Positions 1-9,816 of a stretch of 64,000 nucleotides of DNA are shown piece by piece. The notes below the pieces were generated by a model. That model was not told the origin of the DNA, made no database searches, and saw only the letters and a program-made list of their open reading frames with translations. A program made the translations under genes and the position numbers. The stretch's first letter is position 1. Every line of letters begins with the position of its first letter. The DNA comes from Albimonas sp963816545 (GTDB lineage Bacteria > Pseudomonadota > Alphaproteobacteria > Rhodobacterales > Rhodobacteraceae). The DNA lies in assembly GCA_963816545.1 (NCBI GenBank), contig CAWFLE010000020.1, positions 310,001-374,000 on the forward strand. Reading direction: 5' to 3'.

Positions 1-2
1 CG

Positions 3-77
3 CTGGCGATCATCCCCGGCGGCTCGCCCCCCTTGCCGGCCGGAGCGTCGGTGGAGTTCGTGCGCCTGCGCAACTGA
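3..77 (+). CDS. moeA: Molybdopterin molybdenumtransferase, C-terminal end (partial)
   Basis: The last 24 codons of a gene that begins before the window. The tail contains PGGSPPLPAGASVEFVRLRN and stops at 75-77. A proline-rich PxGSPxL(P)xG element near the C-terminus is typical of MoeA domain IV, the enzyme that inserts molybdate into molybdopterin in the cytoplasm. The call rests on this short tail plus the moeA-lexA-comEC-gltX-gltA order known from Rhodobacterales, so the identity is partly inferred from context. Confidence 0.6.
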   Translation: MAIIPGGSPPLPAGASVEFVRLRN

Positions 78-117
78 AGACGCGCCGAAGCCCCACGAAC
101 ATGTTGACACGAAACAT

Positions 118-132
118 GAACAATTGTAGAAC
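118..132. promoter_or_regulatory. SOS box (LexA operator) upstream of lexA
   Basis: GAACAATTGTAGAAC is an exact GAAC-N7-GAAC direct repeat, the reverse complement of the GTTC-N7-GTTC operator described for LexA in Rhodobacter and other Alphaproteobacteria. It lies about 85 bases before the lexA start codon in a short AT-rich pocket, as expected for autoregulation of lexA. Confidence 0.88.
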
Positions 133-215
133 AAACATCAACGATACGCCTCACCGGACGAGGCGGACCGCAGGCAGGCGCGGCCCGTCCGGCGCATAAG
201 GGAAGGATGCCGGCG

Positions 216-915
216 ATGCTGACGCGCAAGCAGCTCGATCTCCTGAAATTCATCCACGATCGGGTGCAGCGTGACGGCGTCTCCCCCAGCTTCGACGAGA
301 TGAAGGAGGCGCTGGACCTTCGGTCTAAGTCCGGCATCCACCGCCTGATCACGGCGCTGGAGGAGCGGGGCTTCATCCGCCGCCTCGCCCATCGCGCCCG
401 GGCGATCGAGATCGTGAAGCTGCCCGAGAGCCTCGGCGGGGAGGTTCAAGTCCACGCGCCGAAGGTCATTCAGGGTGGCCGGCCGAAGCGGGCGCCGGAG
501 CCATCCATCCCCGGGTGGGAGCCCTCGGCCGCGGCCTCGGTGCCTCTGATGGGACGGATCGCGGCGGGCACGCCCATCTCGGCCATCCAGCATACCGAGC
601 GTGAGATCGGGGTTCCCTCTGGCATGGTCTCCCGGGGGCGGGAGCATTACGCGCTAGAGGTGAAGGGCGAATTCGATGATTGAGGCGGGGATCCATGACG
701 GAGATCTCGTGATTATCGAGCGTCGGGATACGGCTGACACCGGCGACATCGTGGTGGCGTTGGTGGAGGACGAGGAGGCGACGCTGAAGCGTCTGCGGCG
801 CTCGGGCGGGATGGTGGCGCTGGAGGCGGCGAATCCGGCCTACGAGACGCGCGTGTACCGGGCGGACCAGGTGAAGATTCAGGGTCGGCTCGCAGGGCTG
901 ATCCGCAGCTACTGA
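216..915 (+). CDS. lexA: LexA repressor, frameshifted at the catalytic serine
   Basis: SOS-response repressor. The N-terminal winged helix (MLTRKQLDLLKFI ... DLRSKSGIHRLITALEERGF) binds the operator just upstream. The self-cleavage Ala-Gly lies in GRIAAGTPI and the catalytic lysine in EEATLKRL of the C-terminal peptidase half. Reading stops at 681-683 because of one extra base at about 671: the sequence encodes KGEFDD-stop where the family has KGDSM, and the downstream frame resumes with MIEAGIHDGDLVII to 915. Removing one A restores KGDSMIEAGI. ATG 216 was preferred over ATG 207 because the GGAAGG ribosome site at 201-206 is well spaced from it and the family starts MLT(R/K)KQ. As read, the protein would lack both catalytic residues, so a sequence error is likelier than a dead LexA. 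Confidence 0.9.
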
Positions 916-1123
916 TCCCTGGCGGAGGCGCCGCGCGGAAGGTCTCGCCTCTGACGAAGCGTCCGCCCGCGGCGCGTTGCAGACGACGGTGCGGATGGTC
1001 AGGGGTCGCAAGAGGGCGCGAGTCACCAGTCCGGTGCGTTTCATTTCCTGCACCGACATCCAGTCGAAAAGGCGGTGTTCGTCGTGCGACGCGTGCTGTC
1101 AGGGGCAAGGTCGCCGGGCAGCC

Positions 1124-3251
1124 TCAGTTGGTCGATGGCGGCGGCCTGAGCCAGAGCCGGGCAGCTCCGCCTTCCAACGATCCGCGGATCCGCACCCCCT
1201 CCCCCTCAGGATCGATGGAGACGGCCCCGAGCCGCGTCAGCGCCGCACGGCCTAAAATCAAGCAGGTTCCGTGGCCGGGCGTCTCATCGGTCTCGGCCCA
1301 GGAGATCAGGACCGTACGGTCCGCGCAGTGATCCCTCAGGCGTTCCCGAGGGTTGAGTTCGCGCAGGAGCGTCACCCGCCAGCCGTTCGACAGGGTTCCG
1401 GAGGCGGCAGCGGGCTGCCGGTCAAGCCGTGGTCGGGCGGCCGCCTCGGCCTGTTCGGCCGCGTCCCCGTCATGCTGGAGCCAGGTCTCGATTGGATAGG
1501 AGGCGCCGCGGGAGCGGTCGGCCGCCCGCCCCTCGGGCCCCATCAGGCCGAGGGCTGCGCCCTCGGGCGCGATGAGCGCCTCGGGCCGCGGAGGGGAGAA
1601 GTACCAGAGAAGCAGCGCCGTGCAGACGGGCGCCAGCCCCAACCACCGCAGCTGCGTGCGCCAGATGACCACCCAGAGCGCGCCCAGCGTCAGCAGCGGC
1701 AGGACTTCTGCAGGCGGCTGAATGATCGGGCGCACGGCGTCGGGCGCGCTCGCAGCCGTGTGCGCGATCTGGAGAATTGCGTCGATCCCCCAGCCCATGG
1801 CGGTCAGGGGCCAATGATGCAGCCCGAACGGTGACAGCAGTCCCGCGAGCGCCCCCATGGGCGCCACCCAGAACGCCATCACCGGCGCGGCCGCGAGGTT
1901 CGCCGGCAGGCCCCACGTGGTCATGCGGTTGAAATGCGCCGCGGCATAGGGCGAGGTCGCCGCCCCGGCGACGAAGGAGGTCAGCAGCAGCCCTGCCGCC
2001 CAAAGGCCGACCGTGCGGGCGAATCCGCCGCGCTCGGATCTCAGCCACCGCCGCTCCCGCGCCGCCTCGTAGACCGCGACCAGCGCGATCGTGGCGGCGA
2101 AGGACATCTGGAAGCCGGCGTTGGTCAGGCTCTCGGGCATCAGCAGGAGGATGACCAGCGCGGCGGCGGCCACGGCGCGGAGCGAAAACGCCGGCCGGTC
2201 GATCATCACGGCCACCAGCGCCGCCGCGGTCATGATGTAGGCGCGCTGGGTCGCGACCTCGGCGCCGGAGATCAGCAGGTATGCGGAAGCGACCGCGAGC
2301 GCGCCCGCCGCGGCGACCTTCTTCGAAGGAAACCTCACCGCGAGCCCGGGCAGGATGGCGAGGGCGAGGCGAACCGTTCCGAAGGCGAGACCCGCCAGCA
2401 GCCCCATGTGCATCCCGGAGATCGACAGCAGATGCGCGAGGTTCGAATCGCGCAGATCCTGGTTCTCGTCGTCCCGAACCTCGGCCCGGCTACCGGTGAT
2501 GAGGGCGGCGGCGAACCCGCCCGAGCGTCCCGGGAGCGCCGCGAGGATTTCGTCGGTCATGCGCCCGCGCAGGCGGCGCACGGCCTGCATCAGTCCCCCC
2601 GGCGCCGGCTCCGCCGCCATGGCGGGGCCGAGCGCGTAGCCGATTCCGCCCAGCGAGTTCGAAATAGGCGTGGGCGCGGAAGTCGAACCCGTCGGGCTCC
2701 ACCGGCCCCTGCGGCGCACCGATCCGGGCGAATACCGCGATGCGGTCGCCGAGCGAAATGGGACGCTCGAACGCGCCCGCAATCACTGTGACGCGCACTC
2801 GCGCCGGCGTCTCGTCCGCGGCGAGCCCAAAGGCGACAAGGTCGGTCAGTTCCACCCGTTTGCGGTCTCCGCGGGAGCGGGAAATCTCGGCGACCGTGCC
2901 CTCGACGGTCGTTTCAAGCCGCTCGGGCGCAACCGGCGCGGCGACCACGTGTGTGCGCAACGCCGCCGCGGCGAAGCCCGCGGCGGCGAGCGCGGCGGCC
3001 ATCACGAGGCCGGCTCGCAACCGTCCCAGCGCCGCGAGCGCTCCGGCGCCCCCTGCCCCCGCTAGACAGGCCGCCACGGTCCAGCCCGACGGCTCCCGCG
3101 GGAGGGCGAAGAAGATCCAGATGCCGACCCCGACCATGACCGGCGACCAGAGCGCGAGCCTTCGGCGCTCCCCCTCCGCCAGCGCCTGCCAGGCGGCTAC
3201 AAGGCGGCGCGCGAGGCCGGACGGGTTGTCCTCCCCCTCGGCTAGAGCCAT
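1124..3251 (-). CDS. comEC: ComEC/Rec2 family competence membrane protein (frameshifted)
   Basis: Putative inner-membrane DNA translocation channel of natural transformation. The N-terminal part (3251 to about 2660) has two membrane segments and the DUF4131-like soluble region ending in GFDFRAHAYF. The rest has the competence-domain signature HLLSISGMHMGLLAG, many hydrophobic helices and a short C-terminal soluble tail. One extra base near 2660 (TTCGAAC) splits the frame; without it the protein is about 708 residues, usual for Rhodobacterales ComEC. The full metallo-beta-lactamase domain of long ComEC proteins is absent, which is common in this order. The gene is divergent from gltX, with only 41 bases between the start codons. 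Confidence 0.88.
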
Positions 3252-3292
3252 AACGTCGCCCGTGACCCGCAGCCGAGGAGCGATCCGCCGGA

Positions 3293-4744
3293 ATGAGCCC
3301 GATCCCCGCCGCCGCGCCCGACGCCGCCGCCCCCCACGCCGCCCCCGGACAGGTGGTGACGCGCTTCGCGCCTTCCCCCACCGGGTTCCTGCATATCGGG
3401 GGCGCGCGGACGGCGCTGTTCAACTGGCTCTACGCCCGCGGGCGGGGCGGCAAGTTCCTGCTGCGGGTGGAGGACACGGATCGCGAGCGGTCGACGCCGG
3501 AGGCGACGGACGCGATCCTCGCTGGGTTGAGCTGGCTCGGCCTCGACTGGGACGACGACTGGGTCAGCCAGTTCGCCCGCGCCGACCGCCACCGCGAGGC
3601 TGCCGAGCAGCTTCTCGCCAACGGCGCCGCCTATCGCTGCTGGGCGACCAAGGAGGAGGTGGACGTTGCGCGGGAGAAGGCGAAGGCTGAAGGCCGGCCG
3701 CCCAACTACGTCTCTCCCTGGCGGGACCGCGACGATGGCCCCATGGACCAGCCCCATGTCATCCGCCTCAAGGCGCCGCGGGAGGGGGAGGTCTTCGTCG
3801 AGGATGCCGTGCAGGGCCGCGTCACCTGGAAGGCCGACCAGATGGACGACCTGATCCTTCTGCGCTCCGACGGCTCGCCTGTCTACATGCTGGCGGTGGT
3901 GGTGGACGACCACGACATGAGCGTCACCCACGTCATCCGCGGCGACGACCATCTCACCAACGCGGCGCGGCAGAAGCTGATCTACCAGGGTCTGGGCTGG
4001 GAGACGCCGGTCTTCGCCCACATCCCCCTGATCCACGGGCCGGACGGCGCGAAGCTCTCCAAGCGCCATGGGGCGCTGGGGGTCGAGGCCTATCGCGACA
4101 TGGGCTACCTGCCGGAGGCCCTTCGCAATTATCTGGCTCGGCTCGGATGGGCGCATGGGGATGACGAGTTCTTCACCGACGCGCAGGCCCGGGAATGGTT
4201 CGACCTGCCGGACATCAACAAGTCCGCCGCGCGTTTCGATTTCGTTAAGCTTGAGCACCTCAACGGCCAGCACATGCGCGCGGCTTCGGATGCGCGGCTG
4301 GTGCAGGCCTCGAAGGACCTTGTTGCGTCGCAGCAGGCGCCCGACTACCCGGCCGGGAAGTGGGAGGCCTACGCGCAGGCGATGCCGGGGCTCAAGGAGC
4401 GGGCGAAAACCATCAAGGAGCTGATGGATCTCGCCTATTACATCTTCGCGGACAGGCCTCTGGAGCTTGACGACAAGGCGGCGAAGCTGTTGTCGGGCGA
4501 CATTCCGGCCATGTTCGGAAGATTGACTTCGCAACTGCGGAACCATAATTCTTGGACAAGCGACGCGCTCCACGAGGCCGTCGGGAAATTCGCCGAGTCC
4601 GAAGGTCTGAAGCTCGGGAAGGTGGCCCAGCCGTTGCGGGCCGCACTGACCGGCCGGGCCGTCTCGCCCAGCGTTTTCGACGTTATGGTAACGCTTGGGC
4701 GCGAAGAGTGCCTCGCGCGATTGCAGGACGCCTCCGCCGACTGA
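3293..4744 (+). CDS. gltX: Glutamate--tRNA ligase
   Basis: Charges tRNA-Glu with glutamate in the cytoplasm. The class I synthetase signatures are present: RFAPSPTGFLHIGGART (HIGH variant) near residue 25-40 and GAKLSKRHG (KMSKS variant) near residue 250. VEDTDRERS and the C-terminal anticodon-binding helices are also intact. At 483 residues it has the normal length. The N-terminus carries a low-complexity Ala/Pro stretch before VVTRFAPS, so the true start could be slightly downstream. It is followed by gltA on the same strand after about 90 bases. Confidence 0.97.
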   Translation: MSPIPAAAPDAAAPHAAPGQVVTRFAPSPTGFLHIGGARTALFNWLYARGRGGKFLLRVEDTDRERSTPEATDAILAGLSWLGLDWDDDWVSQFARADRHREAAEQLLANGAAYRCWATKEEVDVAREKAKAEGRPPNYVSPWRDRDDGPMDQPHVIRLKAPREGEVFVEDAVQGRVTWKADQMDDLILLRSDGSPVYMLAVVVDDHDMSVTHVIRGDDHLTNAARQKLIYQGLGWETPVFAHIPLIHGPDGAKLSKRHGALGVEAYRDMGYLPEALRNYLARLGWAHGDDEFFTDAQAREWFDLPDINKSAARFDFVKLEHLNGQHMRAASDARLVQASKDLVASQQAPDYPAGKWEAYAQAMPGLKERAKTIKELMDLAYYIFADRPLELDDKAAKLLSGDIPAMFGRLTSQLRNHNSWTSDALHEAVGKFAESEGLKLGKVAQPLRAALTGRAVSPSVFDVMVTLGREECLARLQDASAD

Positions 4745-4836
4745 CGGAGGATTGGATGCGGCCGGCCCGTCCGGGCCGGCCGAAGCCCAATCGCGGCGCG
4801 CGGAGACGCGCGCGCCCGCAAACAGGGGAGAGAGCC

Positions 4837-6132
4837 TTGGCGAAGGATTCCGGACGCACCGCGCAGCTTTCCATCGAGGGCAAGTCCTACGACTTCCCGA
4901 TCTACTCGGGCACGCTGGGCCCCGACGTCATCGACATCGGCAAGCTCTACGCCCAGACCGATCACTTCACCTTCGATCCGGGCTTCACCTCCACGGGGGC
5001 GTGCGAGTTGCAGATCACCTTCATCGACGGCGAGAAGGGGGAGCTTCTGTATCGGGGCTACCCGATCGACCAACTCGCCGAGAAGTCGCACTACCTCGAG
5101 GTCTGCTACCTCCTGCTCTACGGGAACCTGCCGGACAAGGAGCAGCTCAAGGACTTCGAGACCCGCGTCACCAAACACACGATGCTGCATGAGCAGATGC
5201 AGTACTTCTACCGCGGCTTCCGTCGCGACGCGCATCCGATGGCGGTGGTCTGTGGCGTGGTGGGCGCGATGTCGGCGTTTTACCATGACTCGACCGACAT
5301 CCAGGATCCGTGGCAGCGCGAGGTGGCGACGATCCGCCTGATCGCGAAACTGCCCACGATCTGCGCCTGGGCCTACAAGTATTCGCTGGGCCAGCCCTTC
5401 GTCTATCCCCGCAACGACCTCACCTACGCGGAAAACTTCCTGCACATGTGCTTCGCGGTCCCGGCCGAAGAGTACAAGGTCTCGCCGATCCTCTCCAAGG
5501 CGATGGATCGCATCTTCACGCTGCACGCGGACCACGAGCAGAACGCCTCCACCTCCACGGTGCGTCTGGCCGGGTCTTCAGGCGCCAACCCCTTCGCCTG
5601 CATCGCGGCGGGCGTCGCCTGCCTCTGGGGTCCCGCCCATGGCGGCGCCAACCAGGCGTGCCTCGAGATGCTGCGGGAGATCGGGACCGTCGACCAGATC
5701 CCGACCTACATCAAGCGCGCCAAGGACAAGGACGATCCGTTCCGCCTCATGGGCTTCGGACACCGGGTCTACAAGAACTTCGACCCGCGCGCGAAGGTGA
5801 TGAAGGAGAGCGCCGACGAGGTGCTCGGCCTGCTGGGGATCGAGGACAACGAGACCCTGAAGGTCGCCAAGGAACTGGAGCGCATCGCGCTCGAGGATGA
5901 CTACTTCGTCGAGAAGAAGCTCTACCCGAACGTGGACTTCTATTCGGGCATCATCCTGGAAGCGATGGGCTTCCCGACTTCGATGTTCACCCCGATCTTC
6001 GCGCTGTCGCGCACCGTCGGCTGGATCTCGCAGTGGAAGGAAATGATCGAGGAGAGTTCGCGCATCGGCCGTCCGCGCCAGCTTTACACAGGTCCGGCGC
6101 ACCGGGACTACGTGGACGTCGACGCGCGCTGA
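4837..6132 (+). CDS. gltA: Citrate synthase
   Basis: Condenses oxaloacetate and acetyl-CoA at the entry of the TCA cycle. Active-site motifs are intact: HADHEQNAST, WGPAHGGANQA, GFGHRVYKNFDPRA and YPNVDFYSG. The frame is open far upstream into gltX, but homologues begin close to the block that reads TAQLSIEGKSYDFP. TTG at 4837, preceded by a strong AGGGGAGAGAG ribosome site, gives 431 residues, the usual size of the hexameric type II enzyme. It is the last core gene before the insertion-sequence island. Confidence 0.95.
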   Translation: MAKDSGRTAQLSIEGKSYDFPIYSGTLGPDVIDIGKLYAQTDHFTFDPGFTSTGACELQITFIDGEKGELLYRGYPIDQLAEKSHYLEVCYLLLYGNLPDKEQLKDFETRVTKHTMLHEQMQYFYRGFRRDAHPMAVVCGVVGAMSAFYHDSTDIQDPWQREVATIRLIAKLPTICAWAYKYSLGQPFVYPRNDLTYAENFLHMCFAVPAEEYKVSPILSKAMDRIFTLHADHEQNASTSTVRLAGSSGANPFACIAAGVACLWGPAHGGANQACLEMLREIGTVDQIPTYIKRAKDKDDPFRLMGFGHRVYKNFDPRAKVMKESADEVLGLLGIEDNETLKVAKELERIALEDDYFVEKKLYPNVDFYSGIILEAMGFPTSMFTPIFALSRTVGWISQWKEMIEESSRIGRPRQLYTGPAHRDYVDVDAR

Positions 6133-6293
6133 ACGCTCACTGCCGACATGTTTCGGGTCTCCCATGCCGGGGGAGCCATTCCGAGCCAAAGGAGAGGTGG
6201 CCCGGGACATCTGGACAGGGGCGTCGAATGGATCCGCGTGACATCGGCATGATGCCGAGAGCGAGGAGAGACCACGGCAAGACGACCGCGCCG

Positions 6294-6372
6294 GAACCAC
6301 AGCCCGGCGTTCAAGGCGCAGGTGGCGCCGAGCGCCATCAGAGGCGAGAAGACGCTGACCGAGCTGCGGCGC
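6294..6372 (+). pseudogene. IS3-family orfA scrap in the gltA-IS21 gap
   Basis: The 359 bases between gltA and the first IS21 remnant hold no intact gene. Within them one frame reads NHSPAFKAQVA followed by AIRGEKTLTEL, which matches the helix-turn-helix start of IS3-family OrfA proteins, and then degenerates. No inverted repeat or orfB is nearby, so this is only a fragment of a lost element. Confidence 0.55.
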
Positions 6373-6491
6373 GACCATCAGGATGAGAGACCGGCGGCGG
6401 CGCGTCCGAAGGCCCATCGGGTCGGGCGCGCCGGGGTGATCGCGGCCGGTGGGGGTATGCGGGTGGTTTCTCTGTTTCGGAGGAGCGCCCC

Positions 6492-7818
6492 GTGCCCGGC
6501 CGCCATGTGACCGATCGCCAGATGACGCTCTTCATGAAGCATCGCATGACCGACCCCACGCCTTTGGCCGCCGCTCGCGCCGGGTTCAGCACCGCCGCCG
6601 GATATCGTGCGGCGCATGATCCGCGGCCATCTTCGGAGAAGGGCGCGCCAAGGGAGCGGCGTCGGCCAGAGCCTCTTGCCGACGTGTTCGACGCCGATGT
6701 CGTGCCGATGTTGAAGGCGAGCCCCGGCCTGAGGCCGGTCGCCATTCTCGAGGAGCTCCTGCGCCAGCATCCTGACCTCGGGCCCGGGATCCGCCGGACG
6801 CTGGAGCGGCGCATCCGCCAGTGGCGCGCGCTGCAGGGCGCGGAGCGCGAGGTGATTTTCCGCCAGGTCCACGAGCCGGGCCGGATGGGCCTGTCGGACT
6901 TCACCGACTTGTCCGGCCTGGGCGTCACCATCGCCGGGGCGCCGCTGCCGCACCGGCTCCACCACTTCCGGCTCGTCTTCAGCGTCTTCGAGCACGCCCA
7001 TGTCGTGCTGCGGGGCGAGAGCTTCGTCGCGCTCGCCGCGGGCCTGCAAGATGCGCTCTGGTCGCTCGGCGGCGTGCCCGCGGAGCACCGCACCGACAGC
7101 TTCTCAGCGGCGTTCCGCAACCTCGAACCGGAGGTCGAGGAGGACTGGATCGTCCGGTGCGATGCGGCTCGTGCGGCCACTACGGCATGCTCGCCAGCCG
7201 CAACGATTGCGGCGTCGCGCACGAGAACGGCGCGATCGAGTTGCCGCACGGCCATCTCGAGAGCGCGATCAGGGACGCGCTGCTGCTGCGCGGCTCGCGC
7301 GACTTCGACACCGTCGCCGAGTACCGCGCCTTCATCGACGCGCTGGTCGGCCGCCGCAACGCCCGCAACCGCAAACGCATCGACGCCGAGCGCGCCGTCC
7401 TGCGCCCCCTGCCGGTCCGGCGCGCCGGGGATGGCGAGGAGGCGATGGTCACCGGGACATCGTCGGGCGACTTCATGCTCCGCCGGGTGTTCTACACAAT
7501 CCCTTCGCGCCTCGTCGGCCACCGGCTGAAGGCGCGCATCCACGACGGTCGGATCGACGTCTTCCTCGGCGGCACGCCCCTGATGATCCTGCCGCGCGGG
7601 CGGGGCTACGGCGCCCACCGTCGCCGCCATGTCGTCGACTGTCGCCACGTCATCCATGCGCTGAGGGCCAAGGTCGGCGCGCTGCCGGGGCTCGTCTGTC
7701 GCGAGCAGCTCTTCCCGCGCGACGCCCGCCGCCGGCTCTACGACGCGGCCATGGCGGCGCTGCCGGAGCGGGCCGCCTGCAAGCCCGTCGTAGGCGCGCT
7801 GGCGATCGCCCGCGCGCG
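6492..7818 (+). pseudogene. istA: IS21-family transposase IstA, first remnant
   Basis: Begins GTG with MPGRHVTDRQM and continues through a helix-turn-helix region and the rve integrase fold (FRQVHEPGRMGLSDFTD, LVFSVFEHAHVVL, GVPAEHRTDS). A frameshift near 7155 moves reading to the frame with HYGMLASRNDCGVAHENGAIE and RKRIDAERAVL. The 3' end is lost at about 7818, where IS256-type sequence begins, so the C-terminal part and the istB partner are missing. It belongs to a different IS21 subgroup from the remnant at 9.2-10.6 kb. Confidence 0.85.
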
Positions 7819-9089
7819 CACCAGGTCACGTCCGTCAATGAGGTGGAAATTCGTGGTGTAGCCGAGGGCGCCATCATGATCATGCGGCGGCTGAGTTGGA
7901 GCTGCATGTCGAGCGGGTCGGGCGCGGGCGCATCGAGCTCCGCCATGGCCTCGACCTGCATGTAGCGGTGCTGGAGCTGCCACTCGTCGTTCGCCTCGAG
8001 CAGGACGGCGCCGATGAGGCGGATGATGCTTTCTTCGTTGGGGAAGATGCCCACGACGTCGGCGCGGCGCTTCACCTCATTGTTCAGGCGCTCCAGGGGG
8101 TTGGTTGAGTGCAGCTTGGTGCGGTGCTGCGCCGGAAAGCTGATGCAGGCGAGCACGTCGTGCTCGACCTCGTCCATGAGGGCCGCGAGCTTCGGCCAGC
8201 GGGGGCGGAGCTGGTCGGCGACGTGCCGCCAGGTTTCCCCGGCGCTGCGGCGGTCGGGCTGCACGAAAGCCTGCCGGATCGCGGCGGCGACGACGGTATG
8301 CTGGCCGCGGGGGACGTGGGCGAGCGCGTTGCGCATGAAGTGGACCCGGGGGCGCTGCCAGGTGGTGCCGATGACGCGGGCGATAGCCGCCTTCAGCCCC
8401 TCGTGCGCGTCCGGGATCACCAGCTTCACGCCCTTGACGCCGCGGCGGACAAGGTCCTTGAGGAAGCCCGCCCAGAAGGTCTCCGCTTCCGAGGAGCCGA
8501 TGTGCAGGCCGATGATCTCTCGCCGTCCATCGGTGTTGGCGGCCACGGCGATCATGGCCGCGACCGAGACGATGCGCCCGCCCTCGCGCACCTTCAGGTA
8601 GGTCGCGTCCAGCCGGACATAGGGCCAGTCCCCCTCCAGCGGGCGCTTCAGAAAGGCTCCGACGCGCTCGTCGATCTCCTTGCAGAGCTTGGACACCTGG
8701 CTCTTCGAGATGCCCGACAGCCCCATCGCCTGGACGAGGTCGTCGACCTTGCGCGTGGAGACCCCTGCGATCCACGCTTCCTGGATCACCGAGATCAGCG
8801 CCTTCTCCGTCGTCTTCCGGGCCTCGAGGAAGGGCGGAAAGCAGCTCCCGGTCCGCAGCTTCGGGATGCGCAGGTTCAACTGCCCCAGCCGGGTGTCGAG
8901 CGTCCGGTCCCGGTAGCCGTTGCGCCAGGTCGATCGTTCGCCGCTGCGCTCATAGCGCCCGGCCCCGATCAGCCCCTCCACGTCGGCCTCCATGAGGATC
9001 TGGAGCACCGTCTCCGCGAGCCTGCGAAGGAAATTGCCGTCATCGGCCTTCTGCAGCGCCTCCATCAGCGCCATCCTGTCGTCGGTCAT
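7650..9089 (-). CDS. IS256-family (Mutator type) transposase
   Basis: DDE transposase starting MTDDRMALMEALQ at 9089. Family hallmarks: YRDRTLDTRLGQLNLRIPKLR, first Asp in VRLDATYLKVREGG, second Asp in LVIPDAHEGLKAA, and the Glu in STNPLERLNNEVKRR. The catalytic core looks intact. The family usually ends near 400 residues; here the frame stays open past the probable element end at about 7830 and stops only at 7650, inside antisense istA sequence. The native C-terminus has therefore probably been lost or replaced. Confidence 0.88.
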   Translation of the reverse strand: MTDDRMALMEALQKADDGNFLRRLAETVLQILMEADVEGLIGAGRYERSGERSTWRNGYRDRTLDTRLGQLNLRIPKLRTGSCFPPFLEARKTTEKALISVIQEAWIAGVSTRKVDDLVQAMGLSGISKSQVSKLCKEIDERVGAFLKRPLEGDWPYVRLDATYLKVREGGRIVSVAAMIAVAANTDGRREIIGLHIGSSEAETFWAGFLKDLVRRGVKGVKLVIPDAHEGLKAAIARVIGTTWQRPRVHFMRNALAHVPRGQHTVVAAAIRQAFVQPDRRSAGETWRHVADQLRPRWPKLAALMDEVEHDVLACISFPAQHRTKLHSTNPLERLNNEVKRRADVVGIFPNEESIIRLIGAVLLEANDEWQLQHRYMQVEAMAELDAPAPDPLDMQLQLSRRMIMMAPSATPRISTSLTDVTWCARGRSPARLRRACRRPAPAAPPWPRRRAGGGRRAGRAARDRRAPAARRPWPSAHG

Positions 9090-9150
9090 CGGGTCCTCGT
9101 GGCCAAGGGGGAAGTCGGACAACTCCACCGTGGCCGCATCTCCCGATGGC
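7825..9150 (-). mobile_element. IS256-family element (ends approximate)
   Basis: An IS256 copy lies between the truncated first istA and the 5'-truncated second istA. The two flanking IS21 pieces come from different subgroups and do not rejoin, so a deletion accompanied or followed the insertion. I could not find clear terminal inverted repeats or a target duplication. The limits are where recognisable flanking sequence stops, and could be off by tens of bases. Confidence 0.7.
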
Positions 9151-9290
9151 CACCTCCGGCTAGCCGGGCCTTTGTGCTGCGCGCCTACCTGCTTCAGACC
9201 CACGAGATGCTGTTCGACGCCCACTGGCACGGCTTCCAGGTCTTCGGCGGCGTCCCTGCCAGAGGGATCTACGACAGTGAGGAGGATCAG

Positions 9291-9313
9291 CAATTGATCC
9301 AGTGGATCAATTG
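9291..9313. repeat. 23-bp perfect palindrome inside istA
   Basis: CAATTGATCC-AGT-GGATCAATTG is a perfect 10-bp inverted repeat with a 3-base loop. It sits in a stretch of about 45 bases that interrupts the conserved IstA block between GIYD and the DRVGRGK motif, and it is AT-richer than the surroundings. Confidence 0.8.
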
Positions 9314-9789
9314 CCCGACGAACGCGCACGGCGGTGGACCGCGTGGGCCGCGGCAAGCAGCGCCAAGTCAACGCCCGGTTCATGGCCATGGCGAACCACT
9401 ACGTGTTCGAGCCGACCTTCTGCAATCCAGCCTCGGGCTGGGAGAAGGGCCAAGTCGAGAAGGGCGTGCAGGATGCCCGGCCGCGGCTGTGGCAGCTGAT
9501 GCCCGCCTTCCCCGACCTCGAAGCGCTGAACGCATGGCTCGAAGAGCGCTGCATCGCGCTGTGGCGCGAGACCGAGCACGGCAGCCTGCCCGGCGCCATT
9601 GCAGACGTCTTCGCTGCGGAACGGGCTGCCCTGATGCCCCTGCCGCCGGCCTTCGACGGCTTCGTCGAGATGCCCAAGCGGGTGTCGCCCACCTGCCTGA
9701 TCACCTTCGAGCGCAACCGCTACAGCGTGCCGGCATCCTTCGCCAATCGCTCCGTCAGCCTGCGCATCTATCCCGACCGGCTCGTCGTC

Positions 9790-9816
9790 GTGCCGAAGGC
9801 ACGCCTTCGGCGTGAC
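9790..9816 (+). repeat. 27-bp palindromic coding insert, copy B
   Basis: Inserted in istA between LVV and the conserved AEGQILCEHRR, adding nine codons that read VPKARLRRD without breaking the frame. The core stem is GCCGAAGG / CCTTCGGC around a CACG loop. It matches, base class for base class, the elements at 12604-12630 and 12806-12832. Confidence 0.75.

Noticed and set aside
660..2665. A-insertion in CcrM sites (GANTC) as the cause of all frameshifts
   Set aside because: The lexA and comEC lesions could fit an extra A in GATTC or GACTC, but most others do not lie in GANTC, while an inserted G in C|A explains more of them.
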